Assembly (NCBI GenBank): GCA_014898425.1
Contig: RCSZ01000008.1
Location: forward strand, 248,001 to 312,000
Direction of reading: 5' to 3'
Origin: Botryotinia globosa
Taxonomy: Eukaryota; Ascomycota; Leotiomycetes; Helotiales; Sclerotiniaceae
DNA: 64,000 bases
Shown: one piece after another, positions 13,613 to 29,000 of the stretch
Layout of the letters: every line of letters starts with the position of its first letter
Numbering within the stretch: the stretch's first letter is position 1
Position numbers and translations under genes: made by a program
Notes under the pieces: model-generated
Database searches by the model: none
Seen by the model: only the letters and a program-made list of their open reading frames with translations
Told to the model about the DNA's origin: nothing

Positions 13613-16407
13613 GAAACAATAATTTAGTAGTAGTAGTAATAGTATTTATTAACATTCATTAAGCCAACTTAAAACTGACCCTATAAATCTCCTAAGGGGT
13701 ATAGGGATATACTAAACTATGGATTTATTTAATATCTTAAAAAATAATTTATATATATAAAGATCAGAGTTTATTTAAATAACTTTTTTTTTATTAGTTG
13801 AAGTAAGGCTAATAGTATTTTCAGGATTTTGAAAAGCTAGATATAGTTTTTTAAAAACAAATGAATGTGGGCTATAAGGGTGTATATTTATAAAATATAT
13901 TGATATTGGGAGGAATTTCTATTATATCTTTTAATTATTGTTTGAATTAAATAAGGGAAGAGTAGGGTTCGATTTAAAAAAAAAAAAAGAAAAAAAAAAG
14001 AGGGAAAGAGATAATTAGATATTCTTAATAAAGATAAATGCTAGTATAAAACTAAGTGATTTTAAAGAATTCCGTTAATATTAGTAATTATAATATTAAA
14101 AATGAGAGGTAGTTAAAGCTTTTTGTTATTAATAAAAATAAAAGTAAAAATAATTGTTTAAATCATTTTTTCGAATTGAATTAATAATTTATAATATATT
14201 ATTAAATATTTAGAAGTTTTCTAATAATTATAAAAACATTTCAAATTAGTATTTTAATATTAGAACTTTCTATAATATTATATAAAATCTCTATATTCTG
14301 TATATATAATGAGGATATAATATAATATCTTTTTTAACAAATTTGATTCCAAAAAAAGCTTAATTGTATAAACAAGATTCCATCTATTATAGATATTTGA
14401 AAGAATAGATTATTTTTTTTTTTTTAAAATTACTTTATTTAATTACAAAGCTCTTTAATAATAATTTTTATTTTATTGATAATAGATATTAAAATGGATT
14501 CTAAATCCCAAATGAATTTATAAACTCTAAGATTAATAAGTTTGTTAATAGTTTTGTTTTTTTTAATATTTATATATTCGAAAAACCAATGAATTTAGAT
14601 ATTGAAAATTTCTACAGTATTTTAATAAATATAGAAAACCTATTAAAAAGAATCGAATATATTATTGTATAAATATTAAATTATTAAAATATTATTAATA
14701 TAAAATTATAGGTATTATTTATTAAATAAAAGGGTTTATAAAGTATATTTGAAATCTATATAAATTCTAATTATCTTTAAATCGAAGATATATATAAAGT
14801 ATTATTAATTGAATTTAAATTAATAATGATTTGCTTTTTATTTTAATATATTATATATTTATATTCAACAAGTTTTTTTCTATTAATAATTTATTTAAAA
14901 TTATTTAAAAAGATTGAGATTTTATTAGAAAAAAAATAAAATTATTATTTTTTAAAACTAATAATTATTATTTTTTTATCAATATTCTCTATTAAATTTA
15001 TTTAATATTTCAAAGAGAAATATAAAAGCTATAATATAAAATATATAATATTAAAAAGAATTATCTTTAAATGTTAAATTTTGATTTTAGATCTTTATTA
15101 TTAATTAGTATTTTTATTTCTAATAATAAATAGAGGTATAATTTAATAAATTATAGAATAAAAAATATTTATTGATTAGATATATATAATGAATTGAAAT
15201 TTAGTTTTGTTTAATATTATATTAATAAATAGAATATTTATATTTCTAAAAAAAAGTAGTTATTAAAGTGATTTTCTAGATTAAAAATATATTTTTAAAT
15301 ATTAAAGTAAGTATTTATTTTAATAAATTGATATATTAATTTATTCGAGAGGAAATAATAAGATTATAGATAATATATTGAATATAAAATAATTTTGTTT
15401 TATTATTAAATTATATTTTAATTTTATATATAAAAAAGGGAATACTATAAATAATAATAATTTTATATAAAATTAAGGTTGGAAAACTATTGATTATTTT
15501 TATAAAATTATAAATATAATATATTATTATTCAAATTTTTATAATTTTTATAATAATATGTTTTTTAAAGAAGAGTTTTTTATTGAATTAAACTCCAAAT
15601 TATTTTAAAATAGATTATATTTTATTTTTGATTATAATAATTAGTATAATAATAAACTTTTTATTAATAATATAAAAAAAAGTATGATTTCTTTTTTTTT
15701 AATAAAATAAATTATTTCAAATTTCTTAAAAATAAAAATAATTTTATTATTATCATTTCATTTGAGGATTTTCTTTATATTATTTATTAAGATAAAAATA
15801 TTAATATTTAGAGATTAAAAGATTTAATATAAATAAAAATTATTAATATATTCAAAATATATTTTTATATTTTGTAATATAAATTTAATCAAATATAATA
15901 TATATAGAATTAAAAAAAAAAGAAGTTTTGTAATATTTTATATATAATCTTGTAATTGAATATAATTAAATTCTTTAAACAAATTCAAATATATTGATTG
16001 ATAAAAAGAAATTAATTAGTTTTAAGAAGATTAGAAATTAGTTTTATTTAATTATTCTTTTTAATAGTTTTTGTTTTAGAAATATATTGAAAATATTTTA
16101 AATATTTATAATAATTATAATAACTTTCAATTTTTAAGAAAAGATAGTTTTTATATTATATATAATAAGCTTTTTTTGACTTTTCGAAATTAAAAATAAT
16201 AATAGATTTATTAATACTCTTTGTAGTTATTTTTCATATCTCTTAGGATTTATATTTATATTTATATTATATAGTTTTTAGAATTCTAAAAATAAATAAA
16301 ATTAATATTTTTATATTTTCTATTAAAATGTGAATTTTGAAGCTATTCAGAGATTGTAAGCTTTTGAGATAATAATCTATGCACCAATCTAAGTGGGATA
16401 TATTCAC

Positions 16408-16521
<114 letters not shown>

Positions 16522-16583
16522 CTTTATTAACCTCTAGCTTTTAGCTTATATAAAAATATAAAGATATAAATAAACCTCAAAAC

Positions 16584-16957
16584 CTTATAATTCTTTTTCT
16601 AATTCTTTTTCTAATTCTTTTTCTAATTCTTTTTCTAATTCTTTTTCTAATTCTTTTTCTAATTCTTTTTCTAATTCTTTCTTTATTTTTCTTTTTAATT
16701 ATTTTTTTAAATTCTTCTTTTCTTGATTCTTTTCTTTTATTTTTTTTCTATTTATTTATATATATATTTTTTTTTTTTTTTTTTTTTTTTCTAATTTCTA
16801 TCTTTCTATTCTTTTTTTCTATTTTTTTTTCTTTAATAAATCTAATAAATCTAATAAATCTAATAAATCTAATAAATCTAATAAATCTAATAAATCTAAT
16901 AAATCTAATAAATCTAATAAATCTAATAAATCTAATAAATCTAATAAATCTAATCCC
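16584..16957. repeat. 12-bp and 9-bp tandem arrays in N1
   Basis: About 16,584-16,680 is a tandem array of the 12-mer AATTCTTTTTCT. After a T-rich stretch, about 16,837-16,955 is a tandem array of the 9-mer AAATCTAAT, roughly 13 units. Related arrays with different unit counts sit at the same place in the other N copies. Confidence 0.88.
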
Positions 16958-19900
16958 TTCTCTTTTCTTTCTAATCTCTTCTCTTATCTCTTTTATTATT
17001 AATCAAATCTGAACCAATCAGAATTGTATTAGCAATTTTTTATCGAACTTTTTTCGAATTTTTTACTACAAAATCAACTAAATAATTGATATATTGATAA
17101 CAACTTCTCTTTTTGATATAAAAATAATATTATTAAAAAGCTATCAATTCAAAGAATATAAAGATATCAATCAATTATATTTTATATATTGTTTATAACT
17201 ATTATATTTATTAAAATCTATTCCATTTATTTCCTAATTTTTGATATTTACTATACAAAGTATCTGTATTTTTTCTCAACCAATCAGCTTCCAGTTATAA
17301 ATTGTGTTTTAAATTCTGTGTGTTAGGGAAGTAAACAATCAAATTTATAATGATTTTTTTAAAAAGAATTCCTTTATATTATAAGCTAAAAATACTATTG
17401 GTTAATATAATCCATATCAAATAGTAAACTACAATTCTTTTTAAATCTTTTGAGATATAAAAGATAAGTATAATTGATTATTAGAAATGAATAAAGAATC
17501 TATTTTTTTTATCAATTTTAAATAATATAATTATTTTAATAAGTTTTTAGATTTATAGAATAAAATTAAATATTAAATATTGATTATAAAGTTTATATAA
17601 AATATTATTAATTACTAACTGATAAGCTTTAAATATTTATATTATAGTATAATTAATATCTGAAGAAATATTGAAAACCCTAATAATATTATATTCAATT
17701 TTTTTTATTAAAATAAATTAAAATTATTCTAAAACATTTAATTCATTTTAATTTTCAAGAGGATTGTATTTAAAATTATTAAAAGTATTAAAACAATCGA
17801 AAACCTTTTTATACAAAATCTTAATCTTTTTTATAATATCTTTGATAAAGTTTTTATTGATGAATAGTAAGAACAACTTCAAATTAAACTTTAGTTTGTA
17901 TTAATTAATAATCTTATAAAATTCCTTATCATTTTTGATTTCATTTATAATATTTTTTTAATAATTGTATTTTATTTATTGAATTATTTTATAAAAAATT
18001 TGAATTATTTAGGGAATATTTTTATTTAAAATATTACATTTATAGAAATAATCCTAATATATTTTCTTATATTTAGAAATTTATTATAATATAGTTTTAT
18101 TATTTTCTTTATTAGATTTATTAATTATATAAATAATAATATCTATTATTATTATAAAATCTATTATATATATTTCGATTATTATTTTATTTATAAAGAA
18201 AAAAGGATTAAAAAATAAATTATATTAATATATATTAAATCAAAAAGTTTTTTTAATTTTATTTCTAGGATTTTATAATAATACTGTTTTAATAGGGTTA
18301 TATTTCATTTTAGAATAATAATAATTTATATTTTATAATCTGAGTTATTATATATATCTTTTTTAATAATAATTTTAATAAAAAGGATATTTAAGAAGGT
18401 GAGATTAATAATATAGCTAACCCTATATATAAGCTTACTAAAGATATTAATAAAATCTATATTATTATGATTAAATCAATATACTAAATTCGAGTCCTTA
18501 TATTTAAATTATATTTCTAATTCAAATATATAATATTAAATATTAAAATCGTTTTTTATCAAATATTGAAATAATAGAATTAAATGGAATGTATAATTAA
18601 TTGCTTTATTATTATTCAATTGATAATATAGATTGAGTATAATATTTCTATTTATATTTATTCAAAAAAGATTTTTATTATATATAGAATAATATTATTA
18701 TATATATAAATTAATATTTTTATATATATATATTATAATTCAAAAGTAATTTAATTTTTCAAAATTCTTAAAATCCTAGGAATTCATTGGAATATAATAA
18801 TTATAACTCAAATGATTTTAAATTTGTATATTAATAATTATTTAGAATTCTTGAATATATATAATATTAATTCATTAAATATTAGAAATTATAAGAATTG
18901 TTATGTATACAAAAGTGTTTTTGTTAATATTGATTCAATAAATCTAAAGATTATATTATCAAATTTATTAATTATAAATTCCATTATAAAGTTTATTATA
19001 TTATATTAATATTAATAGAATGTTTTTTTGAAATTGAATATACTAAGTTTATTAGGGTTTTGTATATAACAAAGAATATCCTTATCCTTTTTTTTATTTG
19101 TTTTTGAATATAATTTAAGGATTCTTATTTAAGGAAAAATGAGTATCTAAATTATAATTATAAAAGCTTATATTTGATTCTAAACTAAAATTTAATTAAT
19201 AATAGGGATAAATCCAATTTATTTATATTGAATAATAATAATATTATATTTGTATTTATTAATAGGTTTTATAATTATAACTATAAAAATATTAAATATT
19301 TTTGTTTTAAAAATTTCAATAAATATATTAGCTATTTTGTATTGAATTTTCCTTATCTTTTAAATAATCTTGAATTTGTTTTTAATAAGGAATATTATAA
19401 TATTGTTTCTATATTGAAAGATAATAGAGCATTTGTTATATTTAATTTCAGATAAATTATAATAATTAATATATTTAAATAATATTATATAATTAAAATC
19501 TATTGATTTTTTATATATATTTATTTAATAATTATAATAAATATAAAAGAAAAATCGATTATATCTGAAGGGAAAGTAGTATTTTTAATAGTTTAGATTA
19601 TATTGAATTATAATATACTTCTTTTCAATTAGTTTGGAAAGGTTATTAATATTAAAAAGAATAAAAAGATAGATTATCTTAATAAATAAAACAATTCAAA
19701 TAATTCTATCAAAATATTTATTGATTCTATAACTAAAGGATTTAATAGTAATTAAACATTTTTTTATTTATATAAAAGTTTTATTAAAAATAAGGGTTTT
19801 ATTTATTATAATTATTCTATTGTTTAAATTTATAAAGAAAATAGGGATTTCTATAATTATATAATTGTATTAAATTTCTAGAATAATTAAGAATATAGTA

Positions 19901-20864
19901 TTTAATATTTATAATATCTTTTATTAATTATATTTGTTATAAAATAAATTATAAATATTATTAATTATAGAGGTAATAATTTAGTTTATAATTGTAAATA
20001 AGATCATTAGAATATTAGTTAAAAAAAAGCCTTCAATGATTTCCGCAAAATATTATCAAAAAATGAAAATAAAAAATTAATTGAATAGAGCTAGGGGTTT
20101 ATATTTAATAAATAATCTCCAATTTTAATATTAAATATAATTCGAAATAAAACTTTTTTTTGATAAAATGTTATAAAAGATTTTCTTGAATTATATATTT
20201 CTAGATTTAAAAAATACATTATTTCTAATACTATTTATATTACTAAATTTGATTATTTTTATAAAGATTTTAAAACTAATAATAAATATAATATAAATAA
20301 AGGATTAAATATAAATATCAAAAAATATAAATGGAATAATAATATTAATAAAAATAATAGTAATTACAAAATTAATTATAAAACTAATAAATTCCCTTGT
20401 AAAAACCATATTAAATATATTTATATAAAATACTATAAAAATATCAAATAATATTGCAAAATCTGTAATAATTATACATTTGCTTCTTATATTATATTCA
20501 AAGATATCAAATTACTTTTTGATAATATTTAATATATTCGAAATTATATTTTAATTACAATAATCGATTTCGAAAAAAAAAACATTTAAATATTTATTCT
20601 ATTTCTCTTTTTTTTAATTATATAAAATTAATTGAAATTAAATAAAAATTATAGATTCAATAAATATATAAATCTAGAGTTTAATAATCACAAAAAACAA
20701 TCCAATATTATAAACTTATTATCCAATAATATTATTATAAAAGCAATTATCGAATTAAATAAAAGAATTTATAAAGAATATAGAGAATTAATTCTGTATA
20801 ATAAAATCGAAATACAAAGATATCTCGATTTTGGGATGTTGTGTCGATTTGAAACAATAATTTA

Positions 20865-23312
20865 TTTCACTAGGAATCTATGATAAATAGAATCTAGTTT
20901 ATATAATAAAATTTCCTTCAGAATTAGATTTATTACAAAAAATATTGTATTATATTTTTATTATATATTTAGGATATAAATATTTTATATAATATTATAA
21001 ACATTTCAAATATCAGAATATGAATCTAAACTATTTCTATAATTATTGGAAAATCTTTCAATATTTAATACTTTATTGAAAATTATTAATTCAATTCAAG
21101 AAATAATCTAAATAATCATTTTTATTTCTATTAATTTCAATAATAGAAAGCTTCAATTATTTCTTATTTCTAATATTTCAATTATTAATTTTGATCAAAT
21201 TTCTTGAAATAATTTTATTTATTTTAATATTTGTTTCTATTAATAACAATCCTTTTTTCCTTTTTTTTTCTTTTTTTCTTTTTTTTTAAATCAAAGTTTT
21301 ATGTCTTTTTTATTTTATTCAAATAATAATTAGAAAGATAATAAAAATCTCCTTTATATATATATATATTGGTTTTGATTATTTATATAAATACTTAATT
21401 TTATATTATATATTTACTAACTTTTTAGAATTATATTCAACTTTTCAAAATCTTTGAATATGATTAGTTTTATTTCAATTAATAAAAAAGAAGTTATTCA
21501 AATAGATTTTTTAGTTTTTATATATATAATCTATTTTTTATAATATTATTTTAAATTTATAATTTAATATATTCTTATATTCTTTAGAAGATTCTTAGGA
21601 TCGGTTTTATATCGATTTGTTAAATGTTAATAAATATTATTATTATTATATTAATAAAAAACAAAACAATATTCTATTAAAATCGTTTTATTTAATAGGA
21701 GAATATGAATGGATTATCCAAGATTTTAGGGTTTTAATATTTTTTAAAGTTTTAAGAATTTCTTCAAATCGTGAGAGCTCAGTAGGAAATTAATAAAACT
21801 TTATATTTTCAAGATTTTTAGGTTTTTTAGGTATCTTTCAGGTTTTCTAGATTTTTAGGGATTTCTTTAGATTTCAAAAATATTTTTTTAGATTTTTTAG
21901 ATTTTCAATTGTTAGATATCTTCTGATTTCTAATTTTTTAGATTTCTAATTTTTTAGATTTTTGTTTTTTTAGGATTTTGAATATTATATATTAACAAAA
22001 GACTATTACATTTTAATATTACAATTTTTATATATTTACAGGTTCAAAAGCCAAAAAAAGGGAAAACTAAATCCTATCAAATATAAATCATTATTTTATT
22101 GAAAACAAATTGTTTGTTTTTCTTTCAAATTTCCAAATTTTAAATTTTTTGGATTTTGAAAATAATAATTTGATTAATTTATTAAATATTATTATTTTTA
22201 AGATTTCAAGATTTCGAATATTATATATTAATATAATATTATTGAATTCTTTATAAGATCTTCAAAATTTTCAATTGTTTTAGAATTCAAATTTTTAGAA
22301 TCTTAATAGTTTTATATATTTTTAAAGAATGAATGGTTTTTGAAAGTCAAAACTTAAAAAAGAGAAGCAAAAATTTATTATTGAATATAAATTATTATTT
22401 TATCAAAAGTATATCGATTTTTTTTGGATTTTAAAATTTTTAGGATTTCGGATTTTAAAAATATTAATCTGATTAATTTAGGTTTTTTAATATTTTTAGA
22501 ATTTTAAGGATTTCAAAAACTATATACTAATAAAAAGCTATCGAACTTTATACTTTTAAAAAACAAAGAGTTCTTGAAAAAAAAAATGAAACTTTATCAA
22601 ATATAAATCATTCTATTAAAAACAAATCTTTTTTTTTTCTTCAGATTTTTGAACTTTTGAGAATTTCAATTTTTAGATTTCACATTTTCAATTCATTCTG
22701 GGTATTTTTGTATTATGATATAACAAGAATTATAAAAAGCTAAAACTTATAAAATAAAAATATAGATATTATATAATTAGCTTTTATTATAGATATTAAT
22801 AAGATATAATAAAAGATGTTAATCTAATATTTATTAATTATTAAATAGTTTTTAGAAAAAACTTTCAAAGAATATAAAAAGAATAATTATCGAATAGTTT
22901 TCAAAAGCTGTTAAAGAATATAGAGTGATTTGTCAATTAGTTTTAAAAGCTTTTAAAAACAAAAGCTTTAAAGAAAAGAGTTTTATTGAAAGTATTGTTT
23001 AATTTAGTATTAGACCAATTATTATTCTAATACAAAGAGTATATATGTATATAAATAGTGTCAAAAAAAGATTTTAGAGATATCAATAAAAAGTTTTATG
23101 ATATATTTATATCTATATTAATACTAGTCGTCATTTTGTATCTGTTCTAACAGGTGGTGTATGATAAGTCAAGATTTAAATTTTTATAATAAAAGTATTA
23201 TTAAAGTATGATTAAAGTATGACTAATTAATTTTTATAATTAATCTTTATAAAAACTAAAATTATAAATTTAAATCTTTATAGGTATTAAAATTATAGGT
23301 TTAAACTTTTAT
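20865..23312. other. AT-rich spacer between copies A and B, with degenerate tandem units
   Basis: No gene is seen. From about 21,985 to 22,760 a unit of roughly 240-290 bp recurs three times in degenerate form. Each unit runs from a TATATATTAA-like start through an AATATAAATCATTATTTTATT-like core to a TTTTTAGGATTTC-like end. Just before copy B (about 23,160-23,312) is a segment with repeated short words such as AAAGTATGATTAAAGTATGA; this is the preserved target flank for the B-C-D insertion cluster. Confidence 0.5.
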
Positions 23313-23332
23313 AGCTATTTTAGTAGTAGTAA

Positions 23333-23364
<32 letters not shown>

Positions 23365-25366
23365 TTTATTAATATTCATTGGGCTGGTTTAAGATTAATT
23401 TTGAGAAGTTTCTAAAGGATATAAGAATATATTAAATTATAAACTTATTAATACTGTAAAAAACAATTCATATATATAAAGATTAGAATCTATTTAAATA
23501 ACTTTTTCTTTATTAATTGAAATAGAATCAATAATATTTCAGGATTTCAAAAAACTAAATATAATTTTTTAGAAATAAATAAATAAAATATTATGAAAAT
23601 ATATATTTTATAAAATATAGTAATATTGAAAGAAATTTTTATAGTATGTTTAATTATTATTCAAATTAAATAAAAAACGAATAGGGTTTGATTAAAAAGG
23701 AGAAAGAAAAAGAAAAAAAGAGAAAGAGAAAATCGGGTATTCTTGATGAGGATAGATATTAATATAGAATTAAATAATTTCAAGAAACTTGATTAATATT
23801 AGTAATTATAATATTAGAAATAAAAAATAATTAAAGTTTTTGTTATTAATAAAAATGAAAATAAAAATCATTATTTGAATTATTTTCTAAATTAAACTAA
23901 TAATTTATAATATAATATTAAATATTTAAAAATCTTTTCATAACTATAAAAGTATTTCAAATTAATATTTTGATATTAAAACTTTTTATAATATTATATT
24001 AAATCTTTATATTCTATATATATAGCTAAAATATAATATAATATCTTTCTTAACAAATTTAATTCTAAAGAAAATTTAATTATATAAACAAAATTCTATC
24101 TATTATATATATCTAAAAAAAATTAATTCTTTTTTTATTAGAATTGTTTTATTTAATTATAAAATCTTTTAATAATAATCTCTATTTTTTTTAATAAACC
24201 TTTTATATTTATCAAAATACTATATAGATTCATAGATTCTAAGATTAACAAACTTATTAGCAATCTTGTTTCTCTTAATATTTATACATCCAGAGAATTA
24301 GTGAATTCTAATATCGAAAATCTATATAGTATTTTGATAAATATAGAAGGTTTATTAAAAAAAATCAAATATATTATTATAAAAATATTAAATTATTAAT
24401 ATATTATTGATATAAAATTATAAATACTATTTGTTAAATAAAGAAGTTCTCAAAGTATATTTGAAATTTATATAAACTTTAATTATCTCTAAATCGAAAA
24501 TATATAAAATATTATTAATTGAATTTAAATCAATAACAATTTGTTTTGCATTTTGATATATTATATACTTATATTCAATAAGCCTTTTTTTATCAATAAT
24601 TTGTTCAAAATTATTCAAGAAAATTGAGATCTTATTAAAAGAAAAATAAGATTATTATTTTTTGAAATTAATAATTATTATTTCCTTATCAAAACTTTTT
24701 ATCAAATTCATTTAATATTTTTAAAAAAAATAATTATCAAGATAATCTTTTAAATCGAAAATATATTCTTAAATATTAAAACAAGTATTTATTCTAATAA
24801 ATTGAAATATGAATTCATTTAAAAGAAGATAGTAAGATTGTGAATAATATATTAAATATAAAATATTTTTATTTTATTATTAAATTATATGTTGATTCTA
24901 TATAAAAAAAAAGGGATAATATAAATAATAATAGTTTTATATAAAATTGAACTTGAAAAGTTATTAATTACTTTTATAAAACTATAGATATAATATATTA
25001 TTATTTAAGCTTTAATAGCTTTTATAATAATATATTTTTTAAAGAAAAATTTCTTATTGAATTAAACTTCGAATTATTTTAAAATAGATTATATTTCATT
25101 TTCAATTATAATAATTAATATAATGATAAATTCCTTATTAATAATATATAAAGTAATATAATTTTTTCTTTTTTTAATAAAATAAATTATTTCAAGTTTT
25201 TCGAGGATAAAAATAATTTTGTTATTATTATTTTATTTAAAGATTTCTTTTATATTGTTTATTAGATTGAAAATATTAAAATCTAGAAATTGAAAGATTT
25301 GATATAAATAAAGATTATTAATATATTCAAAATATAATTCTATATTCTATAATACGAGCTTTTTTC

Positions 25367-25423
25367 AGCCCTTCGGGGCTAAAAATAACAACGGGCTCGC
25401 TAACGCTCTCCGTAGTTATTTTT
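25367..25423. repeat. Two adjacent hairpins in N2
   Basis: Hairpin 1 is AGCCC-TTCG-GGGCT (25,367-25,380), a 5-bp stem closing a TTCG tetraloop and extended by T and A runs outside. Hairpin 2 spans 25,381-25,423: AAAAATAAC-A-ACGG pairs with CCGT-A-GTTATTTTT, 13 paired bases with one A/A mismatch around a 15-base loop. The A run is shared, so the two structures are mutually constrained. In N1 and N3 the stems are eroded by RIP-type changes. Confidence 0.85.
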
Positions 25424-25505
25424 CACGCCCCTTAGGACCTACGTTTATATTTGTATTATATAGCTTTGAGAATTCTAAAAATAAATAAGATTTATATTTT
25501 TATAT

Positions 25506-25609
<104 letters not shown>

Positions 25610-25689
25610 CTTTATTAACCTCTGGCTTTTAGCTTATATAAAAGTATTAAAGGTATAATTAAACCTCAAAACCTCAAAACCTTATAAAT

Positions 25690-26028
25690 CTTATAATTCT
25701 TTTTCTAATTCTTTTTCTAATTTTTTTTTTAATTCTTTTTCTAATTCTTTTTCTAATTCTTTTTTTTCTAATTCTTTTTCTAATTCTTTTTCTAATTCTT
25801 TTTTTTCTAATTCTTTTTCTAATTCTTTTTCTAATTCTTTTTTTAATTCTTTTTCTAATTCTTTTTCTAATTCTTTTTTTTCTAATTTCTATTTTTCTAA
25901 TTTCTATTTTTCTAATTTCTATTTTTCTATTCTTTTTTTCTCTAATAAATCTAATAAATCTAATAAATCTAATAAATCTAATAAATCTAATAAATCTAAT
26001 AAATCTAATAAATCTAATAAATCTAATC
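25690..26028. repeat. 12-bp and 9-bp tandem arrays in N2
   Basis: A long AATTCTTTTTCT-type array (about 25,690-25,880) is followed by three TAATTTCTATTTTTC-like units and then about nine units of AAATCTAAT (about 25,946-26,027). Confidence 0.85.
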
Positions 26029-29000
26029 CCTTCTTTTTTCTTTTTAATCTCTTCTCTTATCTCTCTTATTACTAATCAAATCTGAACCAATCAGAATCGT
26101 ATTAGCAACTTTTTATTGAACTTTAAATCTAATAAATCTAATAAATCTAATCCCTTCTTTTTTCTTTTTAATCTCTCCTTTTATCTCTCTTATTACTAAT
26201 CAAATCTAAACTAATCAAAATCGTATTAGCAACTTTTTATCGAACCTTTTATTACAAAATCAATTAAACAATTAATATATTAATAATAACTCTTTTTCTT
26301 TATATAAAAATAATATTATTTAAAAGCTATTAATTTAAAGAATATAAAAATATTAATTAATTATATTTCATAAATCATTTATAATTATTATATCTATTAA
26401 TAATAATATCTAATTTAGATTAGAATTTTGATATTTGTTGTATAGATCTTATGTACTTTTTAAACCAATCAGCTTCCAGTTATAAACCGTGTTTTAAATC
26501 CTGTATGTTAGGGATAAATTCAATTAGATATAATATATATAGAATTAAAAAAAAGAAAGAAATCCTAAAGTATTCTATATTTAATTTATAATTAAATATA
26601 ATTGAATTGTTTAAACAAATTCGAATATATCAATTAATAAGAAAGAATTTAATTAATTTTAGAAGAATTAAAGATTAATTTTATTTAATTATTCTTTTGA
26701 ATAGTTTTATTTTAAAAATATATTAAAAATATTTTGAATATTTATAATAATTATAATAATTTCTAATCCTTAAAAAAAAAAATTTATATTATATATAAGA
26801 TAAATAATTAGATTTATAATAATTCTTAAAAAAAACTTTTTTATATTATAAATTAATATAATCTATATTAAATAACAAACTATAATTTTCTTTAAATTTT
26901 TGAAATATAGAAAATAAATATAATTAATTATTAAAAGTAAATAAAAAATCTATTCTTTTTATTAATTTTAAATAATATAATTATTTTAATAAACTTCTAA
27001 ATTTATAGAAAAAAATTGAGAATTAGATATTAATTATAAAGTTTATATAAAATATTTTTAATTATTAATTAATAAATCTTAAATATGTATATTATAATAT
27101 AATCAATATTTAATAAGATATTAAAGTTTTCAATAATATTGTATTTGATTTTTTTTATTGAAATAGATTGAAATTATTCTAAAATATTTAATCAATTCTA
27201 ATTTTCAAAAGAATTATATTTAAAATATTAAAGATATTAAAGCAATTAAGAATCTTTTTATATAAAACTGCAATCTTTTTATAACATTTTCAATAAGGTT
27301 TTTATTAATATATAATAAAAGCGATTTTAAATTAGATTTAAAATTATATTAATTAATAACTTTATAAAGTATCTTATTATTTTTAATTTTATTTATAATA
27401 TTCTTTTAATATTTGTATTTTATTTATTGAATTATTCTATAAAAAATTTGAATTATTTAAAGAATATTTTTATTTAAAGTATTATATTTATAAAAATAAT
27501 TCTAATATACCTCCTTATATTCAAAAATCTATTATAATATTATTTTATTATTTTATTTATTAGATTTATTAATTATACAAATAATAATATTTATTATGAG
27601 AATAAAATTATTTATATAAAAAACTGAATTAGAAAAATTAATTATATCAATATATATTAAATTAAAAACTTTTTTTAATTTTATTTTTGAAATTTTATAA
27701 TAATATTATTTTAATAGAATTATATTCTATTTTAGAATAATAATAATTTATATCTTATAATTCGAATTATTATATATATTTTTTTAATGATAATATTAAT
27801 AAAAGAAATATTCAAAAAAATAAGGTTAATAACATAATTAGCTTTATATATAAATTTGCTAGAAATATTAATAAAATTTATATTATTATTACTAAATTAA
27901 TATATTAGATTTAAATCTTTATATTTAGATTATATTCCTAATTTGAATATATACTATCAAATATTGAAATCGCTCTCTATTAAATATTGAAATGATAAAA
28001 TTAAATAGAATATACTATTTATTGTTTTATTATTATTCAATTAATAATACAAATTAAATATAATATTTTTATTTTTATTAATTTAAAAAAAAGCTTTATT
28101 ATATATAAAATAATATTATTATATATATAAAATAATATTTATATATATATATATTATAATCTGAAAATAATTTGATTCTTTAGAATTCTTAGAATTCTAG
28201 GAGTTTATTAAAATATAATAATACTAGCTTAAATAGTTTTATATTAATATATTAATAATTGTTTAGAATTTCTAAATACAAATAATATCAATTTATTGAA
28301 TATCAAAGATTACAAAAATTATTGTATATATAAAAATATTTTTATTAATATTAATCTAATAAATCTGAAAATTGTATTATCAGATTTATTAATTGTAAAT
28401 TTTATTATAAAATCTATTATATTATATTAATATTAATAGAATATATTTTCATAATCGAATATATTAAATTTATTAAGGTTTTATATATAATAAAAAATAT
28501 TCTTATCCTTTTTTCTATTTATTTTTAAATATAATTTAGAAATTCTTATTCAAAAAAAAAGATATTTGAATTATAGTTATAAAAATTTGTATTTGATTTT
28601 AGATTAGGATTTTATTAATAATAAGAATAAATCTAATCTATTTATATTAGAAAATAATAATACTATATTTATATTTATTAATAGACTTTATAATTATAAA
28701 GATATTAAACATTTTTATTTCAAAAATTTCAATAAATATATTAGCCATTTTATATTAAATCTTTTTTATTTTTCAAGTAACTTTAAATTCATTTTTGATA
28801 AAGAATATTATAATATCATTCTCATATTGGAAAACAACAAAGTATTTATTATATCTAATCTCAAATAAACTATAATAATCAATATATTTGAATAACACTA
28901 TATAATTAATATCTACTAATTCCTTATATATATCTATTCAATAATTATAATAAATATAAAAAGGGAATTAAATATATCTAAAAAAAAGTAATATTTTTAA

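Noticed and set aside
20632..20883. 83-residue plus-strand frame at the right end of copy A
   Set aside because: Homologous positions in copies B and E are interrupted, and it runs through the element's end into flanking DNA. At most it is a decayed remnant.
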